From positions 1 through 23,458 of the forward strand of contig CAMGAL010000006.1 of NCBI GenBank assembly GCA_946007445.1: a stretch of 23,458 nucleotides of DNA, read 5' to 3'. Below the pieces are notes generated by a model. The model had not been told where the DNA came from and searched no databases. It worked only from the letters and a program-made list of their open reading frames with translations. Shown here in pieces: positions 13,780-20,790 of the stretch. The position numbers and the translations under genes were made by a program. This DNA is from an uncultured Mediterranea sp. (GTDB lineage: Bacteria > Bacteroidota > Bacteroidia > Bacteroidales > Bacteroidaceae). Numbering within the stretch: the first letter of the stretch is position 1; every line of letters starts with the position of its first letter.

Positions 13780-16227
13780 ATGAAGAGTTCTCTCCTCTGC
13801 AGCCTGGCACTCATCTGGGCAACGGCCGTCCAGGCCCTGAACATATCCTCGGCTACCTCTGCCGACAGTTGCAACCACCGTCTGTGGTACACCACCCCGG
13901 CCACCATCTGGGAGGAGACACTCCCCTTAGGCAACGGCCGCCTGGGCATCATGTCCGACGGAAATCCTGCCTGCGAGCAGGTGCTGCTCAATGAAATCTC
14001 CCTGTGGAGCGGCTGTGAAGCCGACTATCGCAATCCCCAGGCTGCCGACAGCCTGCCCCGCATCCGACAGCTGCTCTTCGAGGGGCGCAACCGCGAGGCC
14101 CAGGAGTTGATGTATCGCAGCTTTGTGCCACGCATCCCCGAGACAGGTAGCAGCTATGGCACCTACCAGATGATGGGCTACCTCACACTCCGCTTCGACG
14201 GCATGACCGACGAGGTGAGCCGCTACGAGCGAAGCCTCTCCCTGCGCGATGGGGTGGCCCGCACCTCGTTCATGCAAAACGGCGTTCTCCACGAGCGCGA
14301 ATATTTTTCCTCCCGAGCCGACGACGTATGCTACATCCATCTGAAGGTCTCAAAGGCAGGAGCCTTGAACCTGACAGCCCAACTGAGCCGCCCCGAACGG
14401 GCCACGGTCACCACCGATGGCGACCGCCTGCTGATGCAGGGCCAGCTGGACAGCGGCCACCCCGACAAGCCGGGCATGAGGTATCAAGCCGCCCTGCGCC
14501 TCATAGTCACCGGCGGCACCACCCGCCTCTCGGCCACGGAAGGCCTCTCGCTGCAGGGAGCCGACGAAGCCCGGCGGGCGCTCTCGGCCACCACCGACTA
14601 TGCCGCCCCCGGCACCACCTTCCCCGGCGCACGCTACGAGAGCCACTGCGACAGCCTCCTGGCCGAAGCCACCCGGCCTGACAGGCTCTCCACAGCCTCC
14701 GCACGCCACACGCGACTCCACCGCAGCTACTACGACCGCGTCAGCCTCAGCCTGCCCACCTCGGCCGACGACCTCCTGTCCACCGACCAGCGCCTGCAGC
14801 GCTTTGCCGACCATCCCACACCCGGTCTGGCCGCCCTCTACTATAACTACGGCCGCTACCTCTTCATCAGCAGCACACGTGCCGGCTCCCTGCCGCCCAA
14901 TCTGCAAGGGCTCTGGGCCAACACGCTGCAGACCCCTTGGAACGGCGACTACCACACCAACATCAATATTCAGATGAACTACTGGCCCATGGAGGCCACC
15001 GCCCTGGGCGACCTGCACGACCCGCTGCTGACCCTCATCGAGCGGCTGATACCCTCCGGGCGTGAGAGTGCCCATGCCTTCTATGGTCCACAAGCCGACG
15101 GCTGGGTACTCCACATGATGACCAACGTCTGGAACTATACCGCCCCCGGCGACCATCCCTCGTGGGGTGCCACCAACACGGGCGGCGCCTGGCTGTGCCA
15201 GCATCTGTGGTACCACTACCTCTACACAGGCGATGCCGGCTACCTGCAGCGCATCTACCCCATCCTGCAGGGAGCCTCCCGATTCTTCGAGTCCACGCTG
15301 GTCGAGGAGCCTCAGCACGGCTGGCTCGTCACAGCTCCCACCTCCTCGCCCGAAAACGCTTTCTTCGTAGCCTCCGACCCCACCCCCGTCAGTGTCTGCA
15401 TGGGCCCCACCATGGACGTCCAGATACTGACCGAACTCTTCACCAACACGGCCACGGCCGCCCGACTGCTGGGCAGAGATGCCGAATGGGCCGACCGTCT
15501 GGATGCCCTCGTCAAGCGCTTCCCGCCCATGCAGATCAGCCCCAAGGGCTACCTGCAGGAGTGGCTCGAAGACTACCGCGAGGAGGATGTCCACCACCGC
15601 CATGTGTCTCATCTCTACGGTCTCCATCCCTCCAACCTCATCTCGCCGCAACGCACACCGGCGCTGGCCGAGGCTTGCCGACAGACCTTGGAACGCCGAG
15701 GAGATGGCGGCACCGGCTGGAGCCGTGCCTGGAAGATTAACTTCTGGGCCCGACTGGGCGATGGCGACCGTGCCTGGAACCTCTTCCGCAGCCTGTTGCA
15801 ACCCGCCAAGTTTGCCCGAGGCAAGAAGCATGGCAGCGGCACCTTCCCCAACCTCTTCTGTTCGCACGCTCCCTTCCAGATAGATGGCAACTTCGGTGGC
15901 ACGGCCGGCATCAGCGAGATGTTGCTGCAGGCCTCCGACGGCGTCATCCGTCTGCTGCCCGCCCTCCCCACGTCGTGGGATGAGGGATGCTTCAGCGGTT
16001 GGCGTGTACCTCAAGCCGAAGTCTCCCTGCAATGGAGCCATGGACGCGCCGTGCGAGCCACCATCCGCCGCCTCTACGGCGAAGGCCCCCTGCCCGTGGC
16101 CTTGCCGGCAGGATGCAGCCGGGCGACCGTCATCACCCCGGCCGGTCGCTACACGCAGCAAGCCCCTCAATGGGACCTCACCCTGCAAGCCGGAGAAGTG
16201 GCGGAACTGCTGTTTGATGGCCAATAA
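13780..16227 (+). CDS. GH95 alpha-L-fucosidase, secreted
   Basis: An 815-aa inverting glycosidase of family GH95, which removes alpha-1,2-linked L-fucose (some members act on galactose). A Sec signal peptide (MKSSLLCSLALIWATAVQAL) starts the protein. Family blocks: TIWEETLPLGNGRLG, LLNEISLWSGC, the long beta-sandwich, SLPPNLQGLWANTL, TNINIQMNYWPME with Asn394 and Asn396, general acid Glu525 in TSSPENAF, HRHVSHLYGLHPSNLI, GGTGWSRAWKINFWARLGDG, and QIDGNFGGTAGISEML with Asp702. The two Asn spaced by two, then Glu and Asp, match the catalytic set of Bifidobacterium AfcA. The start at 13780 was chosen over 13723 because it begins the signal peptide and lies after the -7 box. Paired with the GH31 gene, it suggests fucosylated xyloglucan; milk or mucin fucosides remain possible. 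Confidence 0.94.
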   Translation: MKSSLLCSLALIWATAVQALNISSATSADSCNHRLWYTTPATIWEETLPLGNGRLGIMSDGNPACEQVLLNEISLWSGCEADYRNPQAADSLPRIRQLLFEGRNREAQELMYRSFVPRIPETGSSYGTYQMMGYLTLRFDGMTDEVSRYERSLSLRDGVARTSFMQNGVLHEREYFSSRADDVCYIHLKVSKAGALNLTAQLSRPERATVTTDGDRLLMQGQLDSGHPDKPGMRYQAALRLIVTGGTTRLSATEGLSLQGADEARRALSATTDYAAPGTTFPGARYESHCDSLLAEATRPDRLSTASARHTRLHRSYYDRVSLSLPTSADDLLSTDQRLQRFADHPTPGLAALYYNYGRYLFISSTRAGSLPPNLQGLWANTLQTPWNGDYHTNINIQMNYWPMEATALGDLHDPLLTLIERLIPSGRESAHAFYGPQADGWVLHMMTNVWNYTAPGDHPSWGATNTGGAWLCQHLWYHYLYTGDAGYLQRIYPILQGASRFFESTLVEEPQHGWLVTAPTSSPENAFFVASDPTPVSVCMGPTMDVQILTELFTNTATAARLLGRDAEWADRLDALVKRFPPMQISPKGYLQEWLEDYREEDVHHRHVSHLYGLHPSNLISPQRTPALAEACRQTLERRGDGGTGWSRAWKINFWARLGDGDRAWNLFRSLLQPAKFARGKKHGSGTFPNLFCSHAPFQIDGNFGGTAGISEMLLQASDGVIRLLPALPTSWDEGCFSGWRVPQAEVSLQWSHGRAVRATIRRLYGEGPLPVALPAGCSRATVITPAGRYTQQAPQWDLTLQAGEVAELLFDGQ

Positions 16228-16315
16228 AATTTTCCAATTTATGCAGTTTAGGCCCCTAAAAACTTTCCATTTTGTGCAGTTTAGACCCCTAAAAATTTTC
16301 CATTTTATGCAGTTT
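16228..16315. repeat. 33-bp direct repeats (two full, one partial) upstream of the ATPase gene
   Basis: Copies at 16228-16260, 16261-16293 and a partial third at 16294-16315 (22 nt), with period exactly 33 (GCAG at 16243, 16276, 16309). The two full copies agree at 29 of 33 positions. Each has the core TGCAGTTTAG and ends with CCCCTAAA, so TTTAG..CTAAA forms a small palindrome. The array starts at the GH95 stop codon and ends 2 bp before the TTG element of the ATPase promoter. The last copy runs into the inverted repeat TTATGCA/TGCATAA (16305-16325). Confidence 0.9.
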
Positions 16316-16317
16316 GC

Positions 16318-16348
16318 TTGCATAACTCGATTAGAATCAGTAGCTTTG
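16318..16348 (+). promoter_or_regulatory. Promoter of the AAA_14/DUF4143 ATPase gene
   Basis: TTG (16318-16320), 20 bp, TAGCTTTG (16341-16348): a good match to the Bacteroidetes promoter. Predicted leader about 22 nt to the ATG at 16376. The -33 element lies within the inverted repeat TTATGCA/TGCATAA, directly after the 33-bp repeats, so factors binding the array could control access. Confidence 0.7.
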
Positions 16349-16375
16349 CAGAAAGAATAAAATCAGCTACAGATT

Positions 16376-17671
16376 ATGGACAGATTGGAGCAGATATTGA
16401 GAGACCAACGAGAGGAATTGGCCAGCGCAGATTACTCTGTCTGGATATCGCGTCGGGAGGAATCCGCCATAGACCTTACCAGCCATTTGGCTCAGATTGT
16501 CATTGGGGTACGCCGTTGCGGGAAGTCCACGTTGTGCCAGAAAGTGTTACTGCAAAGCAAAGTAGCTTTCGCTTATGTTAATTTCGATGACGAGTCATTG
16601 GCCAGTTTGCCAGCCAATGAACTGAACACCATACTGGAAACCCTGTACCGTATCTATGGCCAGTTTACTCACCTGTTTCTGGACGAGATACAGAATATCC
16701 CCAAATGGCACCTGTTCGTGAATCGCCTGCTACGCCAGGGAGTCCACTTGGTTCTGACAGGCAGCAATGCCAATTTGTTGAGTGGAGAATTGGCCACCCA
16801 CCTGACCGGCCGTTACAATGAAATTCATCTGTTTCCCTTCTCATTTACGGAATATTGTGTTGCCAAAGGAGTCGCTGTCCATTCGCAGACGACAAAAGGC
16901 AAGGGGCTGCTGCTTCACACATTAGATACCTACCTGATGCAAGGAGGATTCCCAGAGACCCTTTCTATGGGCAGGCCTGAGAAGTACATCCATTCATTGC
17001 TGACAGCTATAGTTACTAAAGATATCTGCCAACGATATAAAGTGCGCTACAAAAAGACCTTGCAGCAAATATCCAATACACTATTGGACCACTTCTGCCA
17101 AGAAGTATCCTATTCTAAACTGCAAAAGGACTACCAACTCAGCTCTATCCATACGGCAAGGAACTATGTATCTTATCTAGAGAACGCCTATCTGCTGCGT
17201 TTGATACCCAAGTTTTCATATAAAAGCATAGATCGTCAAGGACAGCGTAAAGCCTACGCCATAGACAATGCATTTCTGTCCAACCACGAGGATGCCTTAC
17301 AAACAGAAAATCTCGGATGGCGATTAGAAAATGTCGTCGCTATCGAGTTGCTGCGACGTTTAGAGAACGACACCCAGCAGCTCTTCTATTTGCGCCAGCA
17401 TAAAAGTTACGAAGTCGATTTTGCCATATTGGACAGAAATCGCATCACACAACTCATACAGGTGACTTATGATTTCACGACTCCCAAGACCAAGCTGTAC
17501 AATCGTGAAATAGGTGGTCTGCTGAAAGGTGCCACTGCCACCGGATGCCATCAGCTCACACTGATTATGATGACGGGTGAAACAGGCGATATAACCATTG
17601 ACGGAGAGACCATCCACTGTGTGCAGGCCTGCGAATGGCTGATAAACACACCCGACACATTCACTTCTTGA
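16376..17671 (+). CDS. AAA_14/DUF4143 family ATP-binding protein
   Basis: A 431-aa protein of a large, poorly understood bacterial ATPase family. Walker A is GVRRCGKST (residues 44-52) and Walker B is HLFLDEIQN (Asp103, Glu104), then a sensor-like LVLTGSNANLLSGE and the family block LFPFSFTEY. The C-terminal DUF4143-type domain (about 210-431) includes TARNYVSYLENAYLL, KAYAIDNAFLS and YEVDFAIL (Glu346, Asp348), a nuclease-like arrangement in which the usual Lys is not obvious (TQLIQVTYD), so catalytic activity is doubtful. No signal peptide. Base and codon use are clearly more AT-rich than in the glycosidases before it, suggesting transfer. Preceded by the 33-bp repeat array; its last 11 bp overlap the convergent gene at 17661. 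Role unknown. Confidence 0.9.
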   Translation: MDRLEQILRDQREELASADYSVWISRREESAIDLTSHLAQIVIGVRRCGKSTLCQKVLLQSKVAFAYVNFDDESLASLPANELNTILETLYRIYGQFTHLFLDEIQNIPKWHLFVNRLLRQGVHLVLTGSNANLLSGELATHLTGRYNEIHLFPFSFTEYCVAKGVAVHSQTTKGKGLLLHTLDTYLMQGGFPETLSMGRPEKYIHSLLTAIVTKDICQRYKVRYKKTLQQISNTLLDHFCQEVSYSKLQKDYQLSSIHTARNYVSYLENAYLLRLIPKFSYKSIDRQGQRKAYAIDNAFLSNHEDALQTENLGWRLENVVAIELLRRLENDTQQLFYLRQHKSYEVDFAILDRNRITQLIQVTYDFTTPKTKLYNREIGGLLKGATATGCHQLTLIMMTGETGDITIDGETIHCVQACEWLINTPDTFTS

Positions 17672-18509
17672 CTACCTGCAGCTCAGCTCCGAACAGCTGG
17701 GCAGCAAGTTCGGAAAAGCTGCTGCGGCAAGAGCCAAGAATCAAGTCCGTGTGTGCCAAGGTGTACATTTCTACGACTCCCTGCCGGATGCCTTCCACGG
17801 AGTTGCGGTCGGCGGGCTGCATGGAGGTCAGGAGGCGCTGACCATAGCGGTTTTTCAGCTCATGCTTCACCGATTCCGAGTCGGTAGCCAAATAGAACAC
17901 CGTATCCGGACGTAGGTCCAGTATCCCATCCATGCGCTCCACAAACAGTTCTGTAGGGCTCAGAGCAATGGCATCCACATGGTCTGTGCGGCGAATATGC
18001 ACCCCCACCGCAGGCTTTCCCTGGAAGAAGGAGCGATTGTCGTTTATGCGTTGCCCGATGGCTTCTACAGGGACAAACAGTCTGCTAAGCAGAGAGGCAT
18101 CGTAGGGATAGAAATCCGTATAAGATGCCATATAGACCCGACGCGCTTGGGCCCACTGAGCAAAGTCGAAGTGTTGCCGGCATAGAGGGGTTATGCTACG
18201 CTCATAGGCACACCGGTCAAAACAAAGATACTGAAAGAGTCGGGGAATGAACAAGTTCTTGCGGCGTGGACGGTCGTAGAGCAGTCTCATAGGAGCATCT
18301 GCATCCTTCAGAGATACATGAGATGTGCGAATGGGATGGAAGAGCCGGGCAAAAGGAGCCTGCAACCCCCAGTCTTGGAACCAGTATATCTGGAGAGTAG
18401 ATTCTATCACGTCGGCCAGCGTGACCGCCGATGCTATGGCACGCATACGATTCCCCAAACCACCTGTAGGGACAAAACAAAAAAGGGATGTACTCATTTC
18501 ATTTTCCAT
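17661..18509 (-). CDS. Fucosyltransferase-like (NodZ/O-FucT superfamily-like) protein
   Basis: A 282-aa protein not firmly assigned. The N-terminal PTGGLGNRMRAIASA (about 14-28), the central VGVHIRRTDH (169-177) and the C-terminal LILGSCRSSFSELAA resemble the three GDP-fucose-binding peptide motifs of alpha-1,6/alpha-1,2 and protein O-fucosyltransferases, in the same order. It could therefore transfer fucose or another sugar onto a surface glycan. No signal peptide or membrane helix. The start at 18509 (MENEMSTSLFCF) was chosen because a -7 box at 18551-18558 predicts an mRNA start near 18544 and an upstream GTG at 18536 would leave almost no leader; 18497 is possible. It converges on the ATPase gene with an 11-bp overlap and is divergent from two glycosyltransferases. 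Confidence 0.75.
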   Translation of the reverse strand: MENEMSTSLFCFVPTGGLGNRMRAIASAVTLADVIESTLQIYWFQDWGLQAPFARLFHPIRTSHVSLKDADAPMRLLYDRPRRKNLFIPRLFQYLCFDRCAYERSITPLCRQHFDFAQWAQARRVYMASYTDFYPYDASLLSRLFVPVEAIGQRINDNRSFFQGKPAVGVHIRRTDHVDAIALSPTELFVERMDGILDLRPDTVFYLATDSESVKHELKNRYGQRLLTSMQPADRNSVEGIRQGVVEMYTLAHTDLILGSCRSSFSELAAQLFGAELQVVKK

Positions 18510-18550
18510 GTTTACGATTCGTTCTATCTTCCTCACTATTTCTCAGGCCA

Positions 18551-18558
18551 CAAAGATA
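18551..18558 (-). promoter_or_regulatory. -7 box upstream of the fucosyltransferase-like gene
   Basis: TATCTTTG on the minus strand matches TAnnTTTG, 41 bp before the ATG at 18509. No strong -33 element at 19-21 bp spacing. Confidence 0.5.
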
Positions 18559-18640
18559 CGACGGTTATCCCATACCACCTAAGGGCGTTGCACGAATTTT
18601 GTTGCACCCACTTGCCACATTCCACCCAATTTCCCTCTTC

Positions 18641-18770
18641 TCCGTACCCGGGCCGCTCCTTCGCCGCTGTTTCTTCGCTATTCCTGCGCTCGTTCTTCGC
18701 TCAATGACCGCTTCTATAGGAGCGGTGTTTGAGCGAAGAATGAGCGAAGAAACAGCGGCCCGAGTACGGA
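18641..18770. repeat. Palindromic intergenic element, copy 2
   Basis: Lies in the 352-bp divergent gap 18510-18861, which holds no supported ORF. Outer arms 18641-18656 and 18755-18770 pair with one mismatch; inner arms starting GCCGCTGTTTCTTCGCT (18663-18679) pair with 18743-18759. A tip ACCGCT/AGCGGT (18707-18712 with 18721-18726) surrounds CTATAG. A 24-nt block (18696-18719) matches 2173-2196 of copy 1 at 21 positions in the same orientation, and both copies begin TCCGTACC and are 126-130 bp long. The rest of the gap holds the two divergent -7 boxes; the 18590-18640 stretch shows nothing I recognise. Confidence 0.75.
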
Positions 18771-18829
18771 GCAGATAGGTAGGAGCAAAATTCTTTATCC
18801 GACCAGAGCAGGATTTGACGAATTTCAGC

Positions 18830-18837
18830 TATCTTTG
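18830..18837 (+). promoter_or_regulatory. Promoter -7 box of the glycosyltransferase pair
   Basis: TATCTTTG matches TAnnTTTG, 24 bp before the ATG at 18862. A TTTG at 18814-18817 is only 12 bp away, so the upstream element is not convincing. Confidence 0.5.
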
Positions 18838-18861
18838 TAGGCAAAATCTGAGCTATTGATT

Positions 18862-19875
18862 ATGAAAGTCGTTGTGTATCCTCAAATCCCGGCAAACCGA
18901 TCCGGCGCAAGCAATCCCTATATCCAAGATTTCGTAAACGCCCTGAAGGGGAGAGGGATAGAGGTAATGAACCAACCACACAGGAATCCCCTATTCAGCC
19001 TTTTCCCTAGAAAGATTGCAAGCGACGTGTACATTTTTCATTGGATGGAGAATGTTCCAGACTATAAGCATGGTCTGTTACAGACTATAGTGGCCCTATG
19101 GATGATACTTCGCATCAAGCTCAGTAAGAAACGGTTAGTATGGTTTCTGCACAACAAGCAACCTCATATCACCCGACACCGACATCAAAAAGCATGGATA
19201 CAAAAAGCTTTGATGCGTCACTCCGACTTGATTGTGACACATGCCTCAGAAGGACTGGAGGTCATCAAGAGCCAATGTCCGCAAGCCGTAGGGCATAGTA
19301 TATTTCTACACCATCCTACGAAAGAACTTAGGAATCACCCCCTCTCGCCCCATCCGCAGACAGACATCCTGATTTGGGGTAACATATCGCCGTATAAAGG
19401 GGTCCCTGAATTCCTGCGTTTTGCCTCTGAGAAGATGCCATCTGTCCATGTGAAAGTCATTGGCAAATGCTCATCAGAGACCCTCTACCATGAGTTGCAG
19501 CAATATGCTGGTTCTCATATCAGCATTGAAAACCGTCAGCTGACCTTCGACGAAGTTGGCAAGGAGATTGCAAACAGCCGGTTCGTACTGATACCATACG
19601 CAGCAGAGAGTGTTCTCAGCTCAGGTGTACTGATGGACTCACTCTCATTCGGAGCCAAAGTCATAGGTCCTCATGTGGGTTCGTTCAAGGATTATGCCCA
19701 AGAGAAAAGATTGGCAGTGTACACATTCCAGAGTTTTGAGGATATTCCCAATATAGTGGCATCAGCAAAAGACCAGTGCATCAACTTGGAAACATACCGT
19801 CATTTTCTGAACCAGCACGATTGGCCACACTTCATGCAGGATTTCATTTCTTCACTCAACAAACAATCTGACTGA
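18862..19875 (+). CDS. Glycosyltransferase (GT4-like, GT-B fold)
   Basis: A 337-aa cytoplasmic protein resembling GT-B glycosyltransferases. The N-terminal half starts KVVVYPQIPANRSGASNPYI, with VYIFHWMENVPDYK and RLVWFLHNKQPH. The C-terminal half reads ILIWGNISPYKGVPEFLRFA, VKVIGKC, then a donor-site-like block RFVLIPYAAESVLSSGVLMDSLSFGAKVI, where Glu stands where GT4 enzymes have their conserved EX7E-type region. The exact CAZy family and sugar are not certain. The start at 18862 is the first ATG after the -7 box. Base use is more AT-rich than in the next gene, which begins 1 bp after the stop, so the two are likely translated from one transcript and may build a surface polysaccharide. Confidence 0.8.
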   Translation: MKVVVYPQIPANRSGASNPYIQDFVNALKGRGIEVMNQPHRNPLFSLFPRKIASDVYIFHWMENVPDYKHGLLQTIVALWMILRIKLSKKRLVWFLHNKQPHITRHRHQKAWIQKALMRHSDLIVTHASEGLEVIKSQCPQAVGHSIFLHHPTKELRNHPLSPHPQTDILIWGNISPYKGVPEFLRFASEKMPSVHVKVIGKCSSETLYHELQQYAGSHISIENRQLTFDEVGKEIANSRFVLIPYAAESVLSSGVLMDSLSFGAKVIGPHVGSFKDYAQEKRLAVYTFQSFEDIPNIVASAKDQCINLETYRHFLNQHDWPHFMQDFISSLNKQSD

Positions 19876-19876
19876 T

Positions 19877-20788
19877 ATGACTCTTTCTCCCATCCTCCTT
19901 TTCGTCTACAACCGCCCGCAGCATACGCGTAGGCTGGTCGAGAGTCTGCTGGCCAATGCCGAAGCGGCCGAGAGTGAACTGTTCATCTACTCAGATGCCC
20001 CCAAAGAGGAGCAGCAGGCAGAAGCCGTGGCCGAGGTGCGACGGTATATCCGCTACATACATGGATTCAAGGAGGTACACCTCATCGAGCGGGAGGAGAA
20101 CTGGGGACTGGCCCGGAACATCATCGACGGAGTGACCACTCAGGTCAACCGGTACGGGAGGGTCATCGTGCTGGAGGATGACCTGGTACTCTCGCCCTAC
20201 TTCCTGCGATTCATGAACGATGCCCTTACGGTCTATGCCGACGAGCCTCGCGTAGGACACATACAGGGCTGCGACTTTACGCAAGACCCCGCCCTGCCCG
20301 ACACCTTCCTCATCCAGTGGACCGGCAGCTGGGGATGGGCCACCTGGGCACGAAGCTGGCGACTGTTCAACCCCGACGGAAGCCAGCTGCTCCGACAGCT
20401 GGAAGAGAGGAAGCTGACTTACCGGTTTGACTTCAACGGCAACTACCGCTTCACCCGTATGCTCCGCAGGCAGATAGCCGAGAAGAACAATTCGTGGGCC
20501 ATCCGCTGGAATGCCAGCCTCTTTCTGGCCGACGTGCTTTCACTGAATGTGGGTCGTTCGCTGGTACACAACGAAGGCTTTGACGGCAGTGGGACCAATT
20601 GCGGAGGGGGCGGACTCTATGCCTCCCGGCTGTGGGACCAACCTTTACCGGTCATCAAGATAGAACCTGTCGTAGAGAATGAAGAGGCACGCCGCTGCCT
20701 GGCCCGCTATTATCATCGCCACTTCGGCTTTTGGGCCAAGGCATGGCGCAGAATCAAGCGGACCCTGCAGGGCGACTTCGGGGCCTGA
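19877..20788 (+). CDS. Glycosyltransferase family 2-like protein
   Basis: A 303-aa GT-A type glycosyltransferase. The N-terminus SPILLFVYNRPQHTRRLVESL is typical of GT2-like enzymes, followed by FIYSDAPKEEQQ, the acceptor/donor region ENWGLARNIIDGV, and the metal-binding DXD-type motif VIVLEDDLVLSP (Glu100, Asp101, Asp102). TGSWGWATWARSW and NNSWAIRWNASLF are conserved blocks seen in sugar transferases of this sort. No membrane segments, so it acts on the cytoplasmic side. GC-rich composition resembles the core genome, unlike the adjacent upstream glycosyltransferase, whose stop is 1 bp before this ATG. Substrate unknown. It converges on the sirtuin gene with only 2 bp between stops and no terminator space. 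Confidence 0.87.
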   Translation: MTLSPILLFVYNRPQHTRRLVESLLANAEAAESELFIYSDAPKEEQQAEAVAEVRRYIRYIHGFKEVHLIEREENWGLARNIIDGVTTQVNRYGRVIVLEDDLVLSPYFLRFMNDALTVYADEPRVGHIQGCDFTQDPALPDTFLIQWTGSWGWATWARSWRLFNPDGSQLLRQLEERKLTYRFDFNGNYRFTRMLRRQIAEKNNSWAIRWNASLFLADVLSLNVGRSLVHNEGFDGSGTNCGGGGLYASRLWDQPLPVIKIEPVVENEEARRCLARYYHRHFGFWAKAWRRIKRTLQGDFGA

Positions 20789-20790
20789 GG

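Noticed and set aside
16228..16315. CRISPR array
   Set aside because: Repeats are directly adjacent with no unique spacers, and no cas gene is present.
14350..16323. A 657-codon antisense frame across GH95 that begins in the 33-bp repeats, giving an 11-residue peptide repeat (for example KWKIFRGLNC)
   Set aside because: The rest is the complement of a confident GH95 gene. The peptide periodicity follows simply from 33 being a multiple of three; no ribosome site or promoter supports it.
18510..18536. GTG start extending the fucosyltransferase-like protein upstream
   Set aside because: The -7 box at 18551-18558 would leave about 8 nt of leader; the ATG at 18509 fits better and no conserved residues are lost.
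18488..18778. Small plus-strand ORFs across the palindromic elements that share peptides such as ERRMSEE (also at 1931-2254)
   Set aside because: The shared peptides come from the shared DNA repeat; no conserved full-length frame or ribosome site.
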